Shown piece by piece: positions 34,324 to 43,228 of a DNA stretch of 64,000 nucleotides. Source of the DNA: Shewanella colwelliana ATCC 39565 (GTDB taxonomy: Bacteria; Pseudomonadota; Gammaproteobacteria; Enterobacterales; Shewanellaceae). The stretch covers positions 124,001-188,000 of the forward strand of contig NZ_JAEC01000005.1 of assembly GCF_000518705.1 (NCBI RefSeq), given 5' to 3'. Under the pieces are notes generated by a model. It had not been told where the DNA came from and did no database searches. It was given only the letters and a program-made list of their open reading frames with translations. The translations under genes and the position numbers were made by a program. Position 1 is the stretch's first letter, and each line of letters opens with the position of its first letter.

Positions 34324-35802
34324 CTAGGACAGGTGTGCGTTAACCGTTCTGCCCTTAGCCCAATCTCTTAGTCCTTGCAGTTGTTCACGCATCACTACCG
34401 ACAAAGGGCGAGTCTTCATCAACTCGTTGAGTAACACCTGTTGAGATACCGCGACATTAGACGCGCGTGCGGTATAGATAGCAGAGATAATCGCTTGTTC
34501 TATCTCAGCCCCTGAAAATCCCTGACTGGCCATTGAAAGCTGCGCGAGATCGAAATCAACAGGATCGAGAGCACGACGCTTGACATGAATCGCGAAAATG
34601 GCTTGGCGCACACTGTCATCAGGCAAGTCGACAAAGAAGATCTCATCCATCCTTCCCTTACGCATCAACTCAGGCGGTAACGCGCTGATATCATTGGCAG
34701 TCGCCACGAGAAACACCTCAGATTTACGCTCAGCCATCCAGGTCAATAAGGCACCTAAAATTCGCTTTGAGGTACCATCATCACTACTACCACTGCTCAA
34801 GCCTTTTTCTATCTCATCAATCCACAATACGCAAGGCGACATCAGATCGGCAAGAGCCAACGCATTACGTAAATTCTTTTCTGTTTCACCGATATATTTA
34901 TTGTATAAAGCCGACATATCCAAGCGTAATAATGGGCGCTGCCACATCCCCGCCACGGCTTTAGCAGCAAGGCTTTTACCGCTACCTTGCACCCCAAGCA
35001 ATAAAATCCCTTTAGGGAGATCTTCTGCACAAGCTGCAACACTTGATGCTACAGGAGCACGATGGTTTAACCATGCCTTTAAGTTGTGTAAGCCCGCTAC
35101 TTGAGAAAAATCACTCGTGTCATACTCAAACTGCAACACACCTTCCATATCTAGCAGCTTAAATTTTCCCTGGTTAATACGATCGACATCGGAGTGAGTA
35201 ATGGCACCATCGTCGACAATCGCTTTATGGGCGAGTCGGCGCGCATCATCAAAGGTTAATCCTCTGAGGTTGTCGGCCAACTTCACCACGGCATCATCAT
35301 CGACACTTTGGACTAACCCATCACTGCGGGCTTTGTCTATCTGCTCATAAATCAGGTTTTGCAGTTGCGCGCTATCGGGCAGTGAGATACGAAAATGGGC
35401 GCAATATCGCTGTATTTCAGGCGGAATATCGAATGCATGGCTCACCAACACCAGCGTGTGTTTCAATGCTTCATATTCGAGAGCGATCTCTTTCAGCAAC
35501 CGAACATTTTTAGGCGCATTATCGACAAAAGGGTGAAAGTCGCACAGAACATAGATCCCCTGCTGAGTCGTCGATTTTATCTGACCCAATATATCGGTTG
35601 GATCACTATTAAACTTCTGTGTCCCCATCTTCACATCGGCGCGGGTCAGGCCCTGGGTGATACTCCAGGTAAATAGCGGTTGGTAGAGAACACTGGATAC
35701 ACGCTTTAACAGCTCAATGACTCGATGCTCTTCATAGGTTTCAATCACCACTATCGGCGTATTTGAGCGTAATACTGCAGTAAGATCCCTAACGTCTTGC
35801 AT
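34324..35802 (-). CDS. Ycf46-like AAA+ ATPase
   Basis: A 492-residue AAA ATPase. The N-terminal half (about 1-235) has the Ycf46-type pattern (TPIVVIETYEEHRVIELLKR and a P-loop-like but degenerate domain). The C-terminal half has Walker A GVQGSGKSLAAK (near 265), Walker B CVLWIDEIEKGL, sensor ATANDISALPPELMRKGRMD with arginine fingers, and a C-terminal alpha lid. The same layout as chloroplast Ycf46 and cyanobacterial relatives; the function in bacteria is poorly known. It is minus-strand and monocistronic as far as can be seen. Confidence 0.85.
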   Translation of the reverse strand: MQDVRDLTAVLRSNTPIVVIETYEEHRVIELLKRVSSVLYQPLFTWSITQGLTRADVKMGTQKFNSDPTDILGQIKSTTQQGIYVLCDFHPFVDNAPKNVRLLKEIALEYEALKHTLVLVSHAFDIPPEIQRYCAHFRISLPDSAQLQNLIYEQIDKARSDGLVQSVDDDAVVKLADNLRGLTFDDARRLAHKAIVDDGAITHSDVDRINQGKFKLLDMEGVLQFEYDTSDFSQVAGLHNLKAWLNHRAPVASSVAACAEDLPKGILLLGVQGSGKSLAAKAVAGMWQRPLLRLDMSALYNKYIGETEKNLRNALALADLMSPCVLWIDEIEKGLSSGSSDDGTSKRILGALLTWMAERKSEVFLVATANDISALPPELMRKGRMDEIFFVDLPDDSVRQAIFAIHVKRRALDPVDFDLAQLSMASQGFSGAEIEQAIISAIYTARASNVAVSQQVLLNELMKTRPLSVVMREQLQGLRDWAKGRTVNAHLS

Positions 35803-35827
35803 TGTCTAATCCTTAATACTCATCACC

Positions 35828-35855
35828 ACAAAAAAGGCCCGCCAAGCGGGCCTTT
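35828..35855 (-). terminator. Intrinsic terminator of the yiaWV operon
   Basis: On the minus strand AAAGGCCCGC-TTG-GCGGGCCTTT is followed by further T residues, 22 bases after the yiaV stop. Confidence 0.85.
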
Positions 35856-35876
35856 CGATATTAACAAAGCAGGCCG

Positions 35877-37013
35877 TTAATGAAACAGATAATTCAACCA
35901 GCCTTGCATTCTTAACAGCACTTTACGCATCACTGATACATGTGAAAAATGCTCAGTATAAATGGCTATTTGACCTGCGGCACCAGCGGGGAAATGTTGT
36001 TTAATCTCATCATCATCCACTTTAACCAACACGATAACCCGACCTGACTGCATTAACATTCTTGATGAAATCAAGCTACCTGTCGATTGGATTTCGCCCT
36101 CTGCCATAGCTGGTAAGACTTTAGCCACTTTCCCTTTAAATACTACGCCTGGCGCACCATCTAAAATCACTTCTGCCTCGTCTCCCTCTTTGAGACGCAT
36201 CAAGGAGTTCTGCCAAAATGCACCAGCCATATAACGTTCTTCATCAGGAATAAAGCTCATGACTGAACGCAGAGGCATAGGCACAGCGACAAGACCTGGA
36301 CGTAGAGCCATTTGTGTCACCATCCCATCGGTCGGTGCCAATACAACCGTTTGATCAAGATCGTAAAGCGCTTTATCAAGCTCGGCACGAATACCAGCCA
36401 CTTTAGTGTTGACGCCGTCGACATTAGACTGAAACGCCAAACGCACTCTCAACTCTTCCGACTTTGCCGCCATCAACTGCGCTTCAGATGCCATGTAGAG
36501 CTGACGCTTATTGTCTAATTCAAGTTCAGTAAAAGGCGAGTTTGCCCCACCACGTTTGCGGCCTTTTTCGTAACGGTCAAACGCTGATTTAGTTCTATCT
36601 CTATCGGCAGTCGCACGCTCGACACTGGCTTGTGCCGTTTGCCACGCAGCTTCGAGTTGTGGTACCTCAAGCTCTGCAGCCGCTAATGCTGCTCGCTTTT
36701 GCATAACGATTGCTTCAAACGGGATAGGGTCAATTTTGAATAACACATCCCCTTTCTTCACTGGCACATTCGGTTTAACGTTAACTTCTTTTACAACGCC
36801 GCGAACCGCTGGATTAATGGGAACAGAGACGAATGCCTCTTTAGCAAATGGTGTGTAAGGATGGTTGTAGTTCATCAGCAAGACTAATGCGCCAACAATA
36901 AATACACCACCTAAAATAGCTGTGGGCACAGTCCATTTATTCAATGGTATCTTAAACACTTTAAACACTGCGATACAGATTGCGGTATAAGTTAAAATCA
37001 GTAATAGATCCAT
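35877..37013 (-). CDS. yiaV: HlyD/EmrA-family membrane fusion protein (YiaV-like)
   Basis: A 378-residue periplasmic adaptor with an N-terminal membrane anchor (two helices: about 4-20 and 28-48). Its split biotinyl-lipoyl domain reads VPINPAVRGVVKEVNVKPNV, then PVKKGDVLFKIDP at the front and LAPTDGMVTQMALRPGLVA after a coiled-coil hairpin (about 105-225). A beta-barrel domain follows. Together with the upstream DUF3302 gene it matches E. coli YiaV/YiaW, whose transported substrate is not established. No pump gene or outer-membrane channel is adjacent. Confidence 0.85.
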   Translation of the reverse strand: MDLLLILTYTAICIAVFKVFKIPLNKWTVPTAILGGVFIVGALVLLMNYNHPYTPFAKEAFVSVPINPAVRGVVKEVNVKPNVPVKKGDVLFKIDPIPFEAIVMQKRAALAAAELEVPQLEAAWQTAQASVERATADRDRTKSAFDRYEKGRKRGGANSPFTELELDNKRQLYMASEAQLMAAKSEELRVRLAFQSNVDGVNTKVAGIRAELDKALYDLDQTVVLAPTDGMVTQMALRPGLVAVPMPLRSVMSFIPDEERYMAGAFWQNSLMRLKEGDEAEVILDGAPGVVFKGKVAKVLPAMAEGEIQSTGSLISSRMLMQSGRVIVLVKVDDDEIKQHFPAGAAGQIAIYTEHFSHVSVMRKVLLRMQGWLNYLFH

Positions 37014-37014
37014 C

Positions 37015-37419
37015 TTATGACTCCTTCTCGTTAATATCAGTCACAGATGGTTGCGCTTGACTCGCAGCAATGGTTTGAGCACTGCTGCCTTCAACGGCTT
37101 GCAGACGCTGCTCCAATTGAACCACGGTTTGTGTCAGCTGCTTCACTTCATCTTCGAGTTCTAGTTCTCTTTTTACAACTTGATTAAATCCCCAACCGCG
37201 ATCTTCACGGTATAACGTTGCCCAAATCCATAAGAACGGCCAAATCGCATGCAAAGTGAATAAGCTGACCCAGCCCGCCACATGCAATGCATCCTGCTGC
37301 GGATGATTCCGCTTCTTGGCAATCTCGTAGGGAATATCATGGATCACAATGATTCCATAAAACAAAAACACCGCGACAAAAACGATCACGCCTAACGCAA
37401 AATAGTCTAGAAACACCAC
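37015..37419 (-). CDS. yiaW: DUF3302 inner-membrane protein (YiaW-like)
   Basis: A 134-residue protein with two membrane helices (about 5-27 and 47-67). The conserved DUF3302 segments are HDIPYEIAKKRNHPQQDALH, VAGWVSLFTLHAIWPFLWIW and ATLYREDRGWGF. A Gln-rich coiled-coil tail (about 88-115) extends past the core. It lies one base upstream of yiaV, so the two form a unit as in E. coli. Function unknown. Confidence 0.87.
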   Translation of the reverse strand: MVFLDYFALGVIVFVAVFLFYGIIVIHDIPYEIAKKRNHPQQDALHVAGWVSLFTLHAIWPFLWIWATLYREDRGWGFNQVVKRELELEDEVKQLTQTVVQLEQRLQAVEGSSAQTIAASQAQPSVTDINEKES

Positions 37420-37702
37420 TCACTCCTTAAAAGCTAAACACACTCAAGCCTGTGCAATTATCGCTTTGTTTTTATTAGTGAACACAGCCAAATTCAAAAC
37501 ATTCTCTCAACAATACGTTATCAATACTAGTCATCATTTACGCTTATTTCATGATATTTCCACCTGTCCAGAGTGATCGAGCACACAGTTGTCATCTCAA
37601 AACCCACTCATTTAACTGCAAAAAGGTAAGATAACTGCAAATAAAAGCACTATTGGCAGCCTCGCTGACCAAATGTTAACAATAAAAAAAAGGTACCCAA
37701 AA

Positions 37703-38878
37703 ATGATAGGCACTCCCCACTCAAAAGGTGCGTTACGCGCCATGCTGCTTGGTTGCGGCGAACTTGGTAAAGAAGTCGCCATTGAACTACAACGTTTAGG
37801 CGTTGAAGTAATTGGTGTTGACCGCTACCCCAATGCACCCGCCATGCAAGTCACTCACCGTTTTCATGTGATCAACATGCTCGATGGTCAAGCCCTTCGT
37901 GGCATCATAGAGCAAGAGCAACCTCATCTGGTTATTCCTGAAATAGAAGCCATTGCGACCCAAACACTGGTAGAGATGGAAGCTGAAGGTCTGCATGTCG
38001 TCCCGACAGCCAAAGCCACTCAACTGACCATGGATAGAGAAGGCATCCGCCGACTTGCTGCAGAGACCTTAGGCCTGCCAACCTCGCCTTTCTTTTTCTG
38101 TGACACCGAATCTGAATTTACACTTGCAGTGGAAAAGATTGGGTTACCCTGTGTGGTGAAGCCAGTGATGAGTTCATCGGGTAAAGGGCAAAGCGTTATT
38201 CGCGACACCAACCAAATCGACACAGCTTGGCAATATGCCCAAGAAGGCGGCCGTGCGGGCGGTGGTCGCGTAATCGTTGAAGGCTTTATCCCCTTTGATT
38301 ATGAGATCACTCTGTTAACCATTAGCGCCGTTAACGGCATCCACTTCTGTGCCCCGATAGGCCATCGTCAAGAAGATGGGGATTATCGAGAGTCTTGGCA
38401 ACCACAGTTAATGTCTGACAGCGTATTGACTAAATCTCAGGAGATCGGGCGAAAAGTGGTACAGGCACTTGGCGGCTATGGTCTGTTTGGCGTCGAGCTG
38501 TTTATTAAGGGGGATGATGTGTACTTTTCAGAAGTTTCTCCTCGCCCACACGACACAGGTCTGGTCACTCTAATCAGTCAAGATCTGTCTGAATTTGCTC
38601 TGCATGTGCGGGCAATTCTCGGTCTGCCCATTGCTAATATTGCTCAGCACGGCCCATCGGCATCAGCAGTCATTTTGGCCGAAGGACAGTCTAGTAATAT
38701 TCGCTATCAGGGCATGGCGGCCGCATTACAGGAAAGTGATACCCAATTACGCCTGTTTGCAAAACCTGAAATCGATGGGCGTCGCCGTCTGGGCGTAGGC
38801 TTAGCACGTGCAGACTCAACCGATGAAGCGGTCAATAAAGCACTTAACGTTGCAGCAAGTGTTGAGGTTATTCTTTAA
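37703..38878 (+). CDS. purT: Phosphoribosylglycinamide formyltransferase 2
   Basis: Purine synthesis step using formate and ATP to form FGAR; cytosolic ATP-grasp enzyme of about 391 residues. Starting at ATG 37703 (AAGG about ten bases before) it reads [20 protein letters not shown], which lines up with E. coli Pur[16 protein letters not shown] and [12 protein letters not shown] are ATP-grasp signatures, and [15 protein letters not shown] is conserved. The longer TTG-type start at 37673 is rejected because the extra residues do not match the family. No clear PurR operator was found upstream. Confidence 0.95.
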   Translation: MIGTPHSKGALRAMLLGCGELGKEVAIELQRLGVEVIGVDRYPNAPAMQVTHRFHVINMLDGQALRGIIEQEQPHLVIPEIEAIATQTLVEMEAEGLHVVPTAKATQLTMDREGIRRLAAETLGLPTSPFFFCDTESEFTLAVEKIGLPCVVKPVMSSSGKGQSVIRDTNQIDTAWQYAQEGGRAGGGRVIVEGFIPFDYEITLLTISAVNGIHFCAPIGHRQEDGDYRESWQPQLMSDSVLTKSQEIGRKVVQALGGYGLFGVELFIKGDDVYFSEVSPRPHDTGLVTLISQDLSEFALHVRAILGLPIANIAQHGPSASAVILAEGQSSNIRYQGMAAALQESDTQLRLFAKPEIDGRRRLGVGLARADSTDEAVNKALNVAASVEVIL

Positions 38879-38901
38879 CATCTGCTAACCGAAAGAACAA
38901 G

Positions 38902-38924
38902 AAAGGCGCTAAATGCGCCTTTTT
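38902..38924 (+). terminator. Terminator between convergent purT and hprA
   Basis: AAAGGCGC/GCGCCTTT with a five-base loop and a T run, 24 bases after the purT stop; it may act on both strands. Confidence 0.85.
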
Positions 38925-38939
38925 GGTTCATCAAGCCCA

Positions 38940-39893
38940 TTAACAAAGCCGATTAACGCTTTCACCTACCAGATACCCCTGAAGATTTGCTACAGCTATA
39001 TCCATCAGGTTTTGTCGAGCCTCTCTCGTCGCCCAAGCATTGTGTGGTGTGATGGTCACATTGCTCGCCGTTAATAGTGGGTTATTGACCGATGGTGGCT
39101 CGGTAGATAAGACATCTAACCCCGCAGCAGCAATGATCCCGCGCTCAAGTGCTTGCGCTAAGGCCGGTTCATCGATTAGCCCACCGCGCGCCGTATTAAT
39201 CAATAGCGCACTCGATTTCATTAATGCCAAGCTTTGGTGGTTAATCATCTTATCGGTTGCTGGTGTAAGTGGACAGTGCAACGATATGATGTCGGCTTGG
39301 TGATACAAGGTATCAAGCTCACACCACGTGGTGCCTTCAGGCAGATCACGCTTTGGCTTTTGGCTGTTAACCAACACCTGCATTTGAAAAGCGCGCGCAA
39401 TATCTGCCACCTGACGGCCAATATCCCCATAGCCGACCAAACCTATCACCTTTCCCTTTAATGATTGCAACGGCGACAAGGTAAAACAAAAATCTTCGCC
39501 TCGACTCCACTGCCCGTCCATCACGGCCTGATGATGGGGTGCCACGGCCTGCGTATGATGCAAAATATGGGCAAAGACCATCTGAGCCACCGCATCAGGG
39601 CCATACCCTGGGACATTGGTGACGGCAACCCCGTATTTAGCCGCAGCATCGACATCGACGACATTTGTTCCAGTGGCCAATACACCGATATATTTCAGCT
39701 TTGGCAATGCGGCGATATCTTTGACATTAAGCGTTGTCTTATTAGTCAGTAATACGTCTGCATCTTGAGCGCGCTCAATAAGTTGCTGAGGAGACGTTCT
39801 GTCATAACTGCTTACCTCGCCTAAATCCTCAAAACCACGCCAGCTTAGATCGCCTGGATTTAAGGTATAGCCGTCAAGAATCACAATTTTCAT
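38940..39893 (-). CDS. hprA: D-isomer 2-hydroxyacid dehydrogenase, glycerate dehydrogenase-like
   Basis: NAD(P)H-dependent reductase of 317 residues, likely hydroxypyruvate/glyoxylate reductase. The Rossmann motif is IGLVGYGDIGRQVADIARAF. Substrate and catalytic motifs are conserved: VLATGTNVVDVDAA, LLINTARGGLIDEPAL (Arg), AGLDVLSTEPP (Glu) and NVTITPHNAWATREAR (His). The overall sequence follows glycerate dehydrogenase (HprA) more than PdxB or SerA. It starts at 39893, just downstream of a small barrel gene in the same direction, and is the last gene of the minus-strand run from amgK. Confidence 0.85.
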   Translation of the reverse strand: MKIVILDGYTLNPGDLSWRGFEDLGEVSSYDRTSPQQLIERAQDADVLLTNKTTLNVKDIAALPKLKYIGVLATGTNVVDVDAAAKYGVAVTNVPGYGPDAVAQMVFAHILHHTQAVAPHHQAVMDGQWSRGEDFCFTLSPLQSLKGKVIGLVGYGDIGRQVADIARAFQMQVLVNSQKPKRDLPEGTTWCELDTLYHQADIISLHCPLTPATDKMINHQSLALMKSSALLINTARGGLIDEPALAQALERGIIAAAGLDVLSTEPPSVNNPLLTASNVTITPHNAWATREARQNLMDIAVANLQGYLVGESVNRLC

Positions 39894-39909
39894 CTGTTAC
39901 ATCTCAGCC

Positions 39910-40536
39910 TTAAAAGCTCAACTTAATGCCGGCGTTAACCTGACCTTGCCACATAATATCGGCGCGAATATTCCAAATGCACTGACTTGCATCGCAAAAC
40001 AGCGCATTGTCGCTGCTGACAAACGTCGCATAGCCTCTGGCATCAGCAAAAAGAGAGAAACGCTTGTTGAGTTGATATTCGACACCTGCACCGAAGCCCA
40101 TAGAAAAGCGTGACTCATTTGAGTACTCACCAGAAGGACGCATTTGGGTTAAACCAACACTTGCCGTGACATATGGCCGCAGCGACCCATTAGGGAAATA
40201 GAGCGACCCGCCCACGTGAAGATAATCGACGTTTAGATCTGCCAAGGTGTCGGGAGTGAAGCTTCCTCCCGCTCGCATATCTGTACTTTGGTGACTATAA
40301 AGCAGGTAAATATCGCCAGGGTCTTTAGTTTTCATCCCCATGATCAGCCCGTAATGACCCGACTCACCAATCTTAACCGACGTATTCTGTTCACTGTTGC
40401 TCTGTGTTGCATCCAGATCACTGGCAGCAAAGCTGTAGCCCGTAAATGGCGCGACAAACAGCTCTGAGTTAGCCATTAGCGGTGTAGATAACAACAATGA
40501 CAAGATACCTGTTGTGAACACTAATCTCATTTTCAT
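39910..40536 (-). CDS. Small outer-membrane beta-barrel protein
   Basis: A 208-residue protein with a signal peptide (MKMRLVFTTGILSLLLSTPL, cleaving near MANS) and an eight-strand barrel pattern of alternating residues (YGLIMGMKTK, LHVGGSLYF, RPYVTASVGLTQ, FSMGFGAGVEYQ, NAGIKLSF). It ends with terminal Phe and resembles OmpW/OmpA-like porin-family barrels. ATG 40536 is chosen because GGGAG stands eight bases before it; the longer start lacks a signal-peptide layout. Two cysteines near residues 180-185 could form a loop disulfide. Function unknown. Confidence 0.8.
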   Translation of the reverse strand: MKMRLVFTTGILSLLLSTPLMANSELFVAPFTGYSFAASDLDATQSNSEQNTSVKIGESGHYGLIMGMKTKDPGDIYLLYSHQSTDMRAGGSFTPDTLADLNVDYLHVGGSLYFPNGSLRPYVTASVGLTQMRPSGEYSNESRFSMGFGAGVEYQLNKRFSLFADARGYATFVSSDNALFCDASQCIWNIRADIMWQGQVNAGIKLSF

Positions 40537-40572
40537 CACGAATCTCCCTATAATATGGCCTACAAGCAACGG

Positions 40573-41352
40573 CTATCTCATGCCACGATCTTGTTTCACT
40601 CTATCATAAGCCGCTTGGATATCCTGTGCTTTTTTCTTGGCTAACTCCATCATTTCAGAGGGTAATCCCTTTGCCACGAGTTTGTCAGGATGGTGCTCAT
40701 TCATCAACTTACGATAAGCACGTTTTACCTGTTGATCGGAATCAGCCTCGGTTAAACCTAGCAAGTCATAGGCGTCTTCAATTGATGTCTGTTGGTTGCG
40801 ACCACCTTGGTGAAAATTAAACTCTGCTTGCCAACGTTTAAGCAGCTCATCAAGCTGAAGGCGGCTAAAGCCTAGCTCCTTAGCTACGGTAAGTAATATT
40901 TCGTGCTCCTTGTCATCGAGCGTTGCATCAGACAGTGCCGTTTGGATCTGTATCTCCAAAAACATCTGCAATAACTCTTTGCGCCCCATCGAAATTAAGC
41001 GAAACGTTTTTAAACAGGCGTTGAGGTCGAAATTACTGGCCTTGCCTTCATTAAATGCAGCTTGAGCATCACGCCTTGCCTCACCCGTTAACTGCATCTG
41101 GTCCATCAGCGCCGTCGCCATACGAATATCATTTTCGGTAATATGCCCAGAGGCCTTAGCGACATGACCCATCACCGCAAACGTGGTATTGAAAAATAAC
41201 GCTTGTCGATTGGTTCCATTGCCAATCACCGCACTTAACTGAGCTCTTTTCTTATCGTAAAGATGACCCAGCCAGAGTCCAATAATGCCACCGACGATGC
41301 GACCGAACATAAAACCGATAGCAAAACCAAATAACTTACCCCAAATTTTCAT
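40573..41352 (-). CDS. djlA: Membrane-anchored DnaK co-chaperone DjlA
   Basis: A 259-residue type III membrane protein. A Gly-rich N-terminal helix (KLFGFAIGFMFGRIVGGIIG) is followed by the TerB-like central domain (about 50-170) and a C-terminal J-domain (DAYDLLGLTEADSDQQVKRA, then YRKLMNEHHPDKL with the HPD motif). It stimulates DnaK at the inner membrane in E. coli. Length and order match DjlA. It lies 15 bases downstream of murU, in the amgK-murU-djlA arrangement seen beside lptD in several gammaproteobacteria. Confidence 0.93.
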   Translation of the reverse strand: MKIWGKLFGFAIGFMFGRIVGGIIGLWLGHLYDKKRAQLSAVIGNGTNRQALFFNTTFAVMGHVAKASGHITENDIRMATALMDQMQLTGEARRDAQAAFNEGKASNFDLNACLKTFRLISMGRKELLQMFLEIQIQTALSDATLDDKEHEILLTVAKELGFSRLQLDELLKRWQAEFNFHQGGRNQQTSIEDAYDLLGLTEADSDQQVKRAYRKLMNEHHPDKLVAKGLPSEMMELAKKKAQDIQAAYDRVKQDRGMR

Positions 41353-41367
41353 TCATTAACCTTTACA

Positions 41368-42072
41368 TTAATCACGTAGTTGTTTTGCCCTAACCTGGGC
41401 ATCTAATGCGTATAGACGCTCAGGAGTGCCAACATCACACCAAAGATGGCCAAAATACTCTCCTGCAACACTTTGCACAGCCATTTTTTGCTTCAATAAA
41501 GGCGCTAAGCCAAATCGTCCCTGTGGCGTATCATCAAAAAGGCTTGGGTGATATAGGCCTATGCCTGAAAAAGTCAGCTTTGACTCCCCTTCTATAGACA
41601 ATTGACCATCGGCAAGCGCAAAGTCTCCCTCAGGGTGTTGCGTGGGGTTGTCAACCAACCATAAGTACGCCTGGTGATGTCGCAATGCGACCAAGGCGCT
41701 TGCATCACTCAAGGTTCGACCTTGTATCCGTGGTAATTGTTCGATAAACACATCACCATTGATCACTAAAAATGGCTTATCGCCAAGCAGTGGCAAAGCT
41801 TGCTTAATACCACCACCGGTTTCCAACGCCTCGACTTCGGCGCTATAGTGTAATTTAACCTGCCAACGACTGCCATCGCCCAGAGCTTGCTCAAGCTTGT
41901 GACCCAGCCATGCATGATTAATCACAATGTCAGTAACCCCAACCTCAGCCAAGCGTTCGATGTGATAAACGATAAGCGGCTTATCTGCCACCTCAACCAA
42001 CGGCTTGGGCAAAGTGTCGGTTAACGGACGCAATCGCTCGCCACGACCTGCAGCTAATATCATCGCCTTCAT
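41368..42072 (-). CDS. murU: N-acetylmuramate 1-phosphate uridylyltransferase
   Basis: Nucleotidyltransferase of 234 residues producing UDP-MurNAc from MurNAc-1-phosphate in the anabolic peptidoglycan recycling route. It has the nucleotide-binding motif MILAAGRGERLRPLTDTLPK, then PLVEVADKPLIVYHIERL and the metal-binding FLVINGDVFIEQ. Its ATG overlaps the amgK stop by four bases (ATGA), so the two are coupled. The sugar-kinase partner and gene order distinguish it from general glucose-1-phosphate nucleotidyltransferases. Confidence 0.9.
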   Translation of the reverse strand: MKAMILAAGRGERLRPLTDTLPKPLVEVADKPLIVYHIERLAEVGVTDIVINHAWLGHKLEQALGDGSRWQVKLHYSAEVEALETGGGIKQALPLLGDKPFLVINGDVFIEQLPRIQGRTLSDASALVALRHHQAYLWLVDNPTQHPEGDFALADGQLSIEGESKLTFSGIGLYHPSLFDDTPQGRFGLAPLLKQKMAVQSVAGEYFGHLWCDVGTPERLYALDAQVRAKQLRD

Positions 42073-43067
42073 GACTGAAGACTCATTCGAGGTAAAATAG
42101 TGTCAGTTATCCACTGGGTAAAGCTGTCAAGTTCGGGATAATGCTTACCAATATCCACCACATATTCCAAGGTCAATGGAATATCCTGCATATACCCAAG
42201 TTTGCCATCACGGTAATTAAGGCGGCAGAAGATACCTGCCGCTTTTAAATGGCGCTGAATACCCATCAAATCAAACCAGCGACAATATTGCTGAAAACTG
42301 ACTTCTTTGCTGATGAGACCAAGCGATAACAGTTGCTGATAATGCTGCATTCTAAGTGGGTCTACAATGGCATCTGGCCACCGCACATAACAATCACGCA
42401 GCAGCGACACCGCATCGTAGGTAATTGGGCCTATCACAGCATCTTGAAAATCGATCACCGCAAGGTTTTCCTCTACTAGCATTAAATTGCGGCTGTGATA
42501 ATCTCGGTGCATCCCCGCTTTAGGCTGTTCGGCCACGTTGGCTACCAGTAGACTAAATGTCTCATCAAGCAGGGCTTTCGTTGGTCTATCGATAACAATT
42601 TTAAGGTGATGTTCAACCAACCACTCGCAAAAGATTCGCAACTCTCGCAGCACAAACTCATCATCATAGATAGGCAATGACTCGCCACCTGCGGCGGTGA
42701 TGGCAACCACTTTGTCGAGAAGGTAGAGGGCTTGCTGATAATAAGCGCTGACATTGGCCTCATCTAACACACTAAGCAGCTGCAGATCCCCTAAGTCACT
42801 TAGCAGTAAAAAACCCGATTCAATATCTTCAGCAATCACCAAAGGGGCACTCAGTCCTTGGCGTTGATATTCGTTCGCTAACGCGATAAAAGGCTGCACT
42901 GGAACCATCTCAGGTGGAGAGTCCATTGCGATAAAGGAGGCTTGGCGATGAAAAACGCGGAAATAGCGACGAAAACTGGCATCACCTGATATCAACATAA
43001 CCTTGGCATCATCGCCTAAAGTTCGCGCTATCCAATCACAAAGGGCAATAAATCTTGGATCTGACAA
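42069..43067 (-). CDS. amgK: MurNAc/GlcNAc anomeric kinase
   Basis: Aminoglycoside-phosphotransferase-fold kinase that phosphorylates MurNAc at C1 for MurU. Catalytic-loop features are visible: GMHRDYHSRNLMLVEENLAV (HxDxxxxN type) and the following IDFQDAVIGPITYD (DFG-like). A TTG start at 43067 (MSDPRFIALCDWIARTL) is chosen, with GAGG five bases upstream. An ATG at 43127 would add a 20-residue hydrophobic leader and run into the lptD promoter. It is divergent from lptD. Confidence 0.85.
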   Translation of the reverse strand: MSDPRFIALCDWIARTLGDDAKVMLISGDASFRRYFRVFHRQASFIAMDSPPEMVPVQPFIALANEYQRQGLSAPLVIAEDIESGFLLLSDLGDLQLLSVLDEANVSAYYQQALYLLDKVVAITAAGGESLPIYDDEFVLRELRIFCEWLVEHHLKIVIDRPTKALLDETFSLLVANVAEQPKAGMHRDYHSRNLMLVEENLAVIDFQDAVIGPITYDAVSLLRDCYVRWPDAIVDPLRMQHYQQLLSLGLISKEVSFQQYCRWFDLMGIQRHLKAAGIFCRLNYRDGKLGYMQDIPLTLEYVVDIGKHYPELDSFTQWITDTILPRMSLQS

Positions 43068-43127
43068 GGGCACCTCATGGCTCTTAGGCAAAAATTGCTT
43101 TATTATAAAGCAAAATGGAAACAGCAA

Positions 43128-43228
43128 TTAAGATGATTCTATCTCTTTTGCTAAGTTGCTTGTGTAATTAAATGCAACTATTCTCTCCGATAATTTGTCA
43201 AGACTAAGAATTCACAAAACGATTAAAG
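43128..43228. promoter_or_regulatory. Divergent promoter region between amgK and lptD
   Basis: A candidate sigma70 promoter for lptD is TTGCTT (43156-43161), 17 bases, TATTCT (43179-43184). No operator could be assigned. Confidence 0.35.
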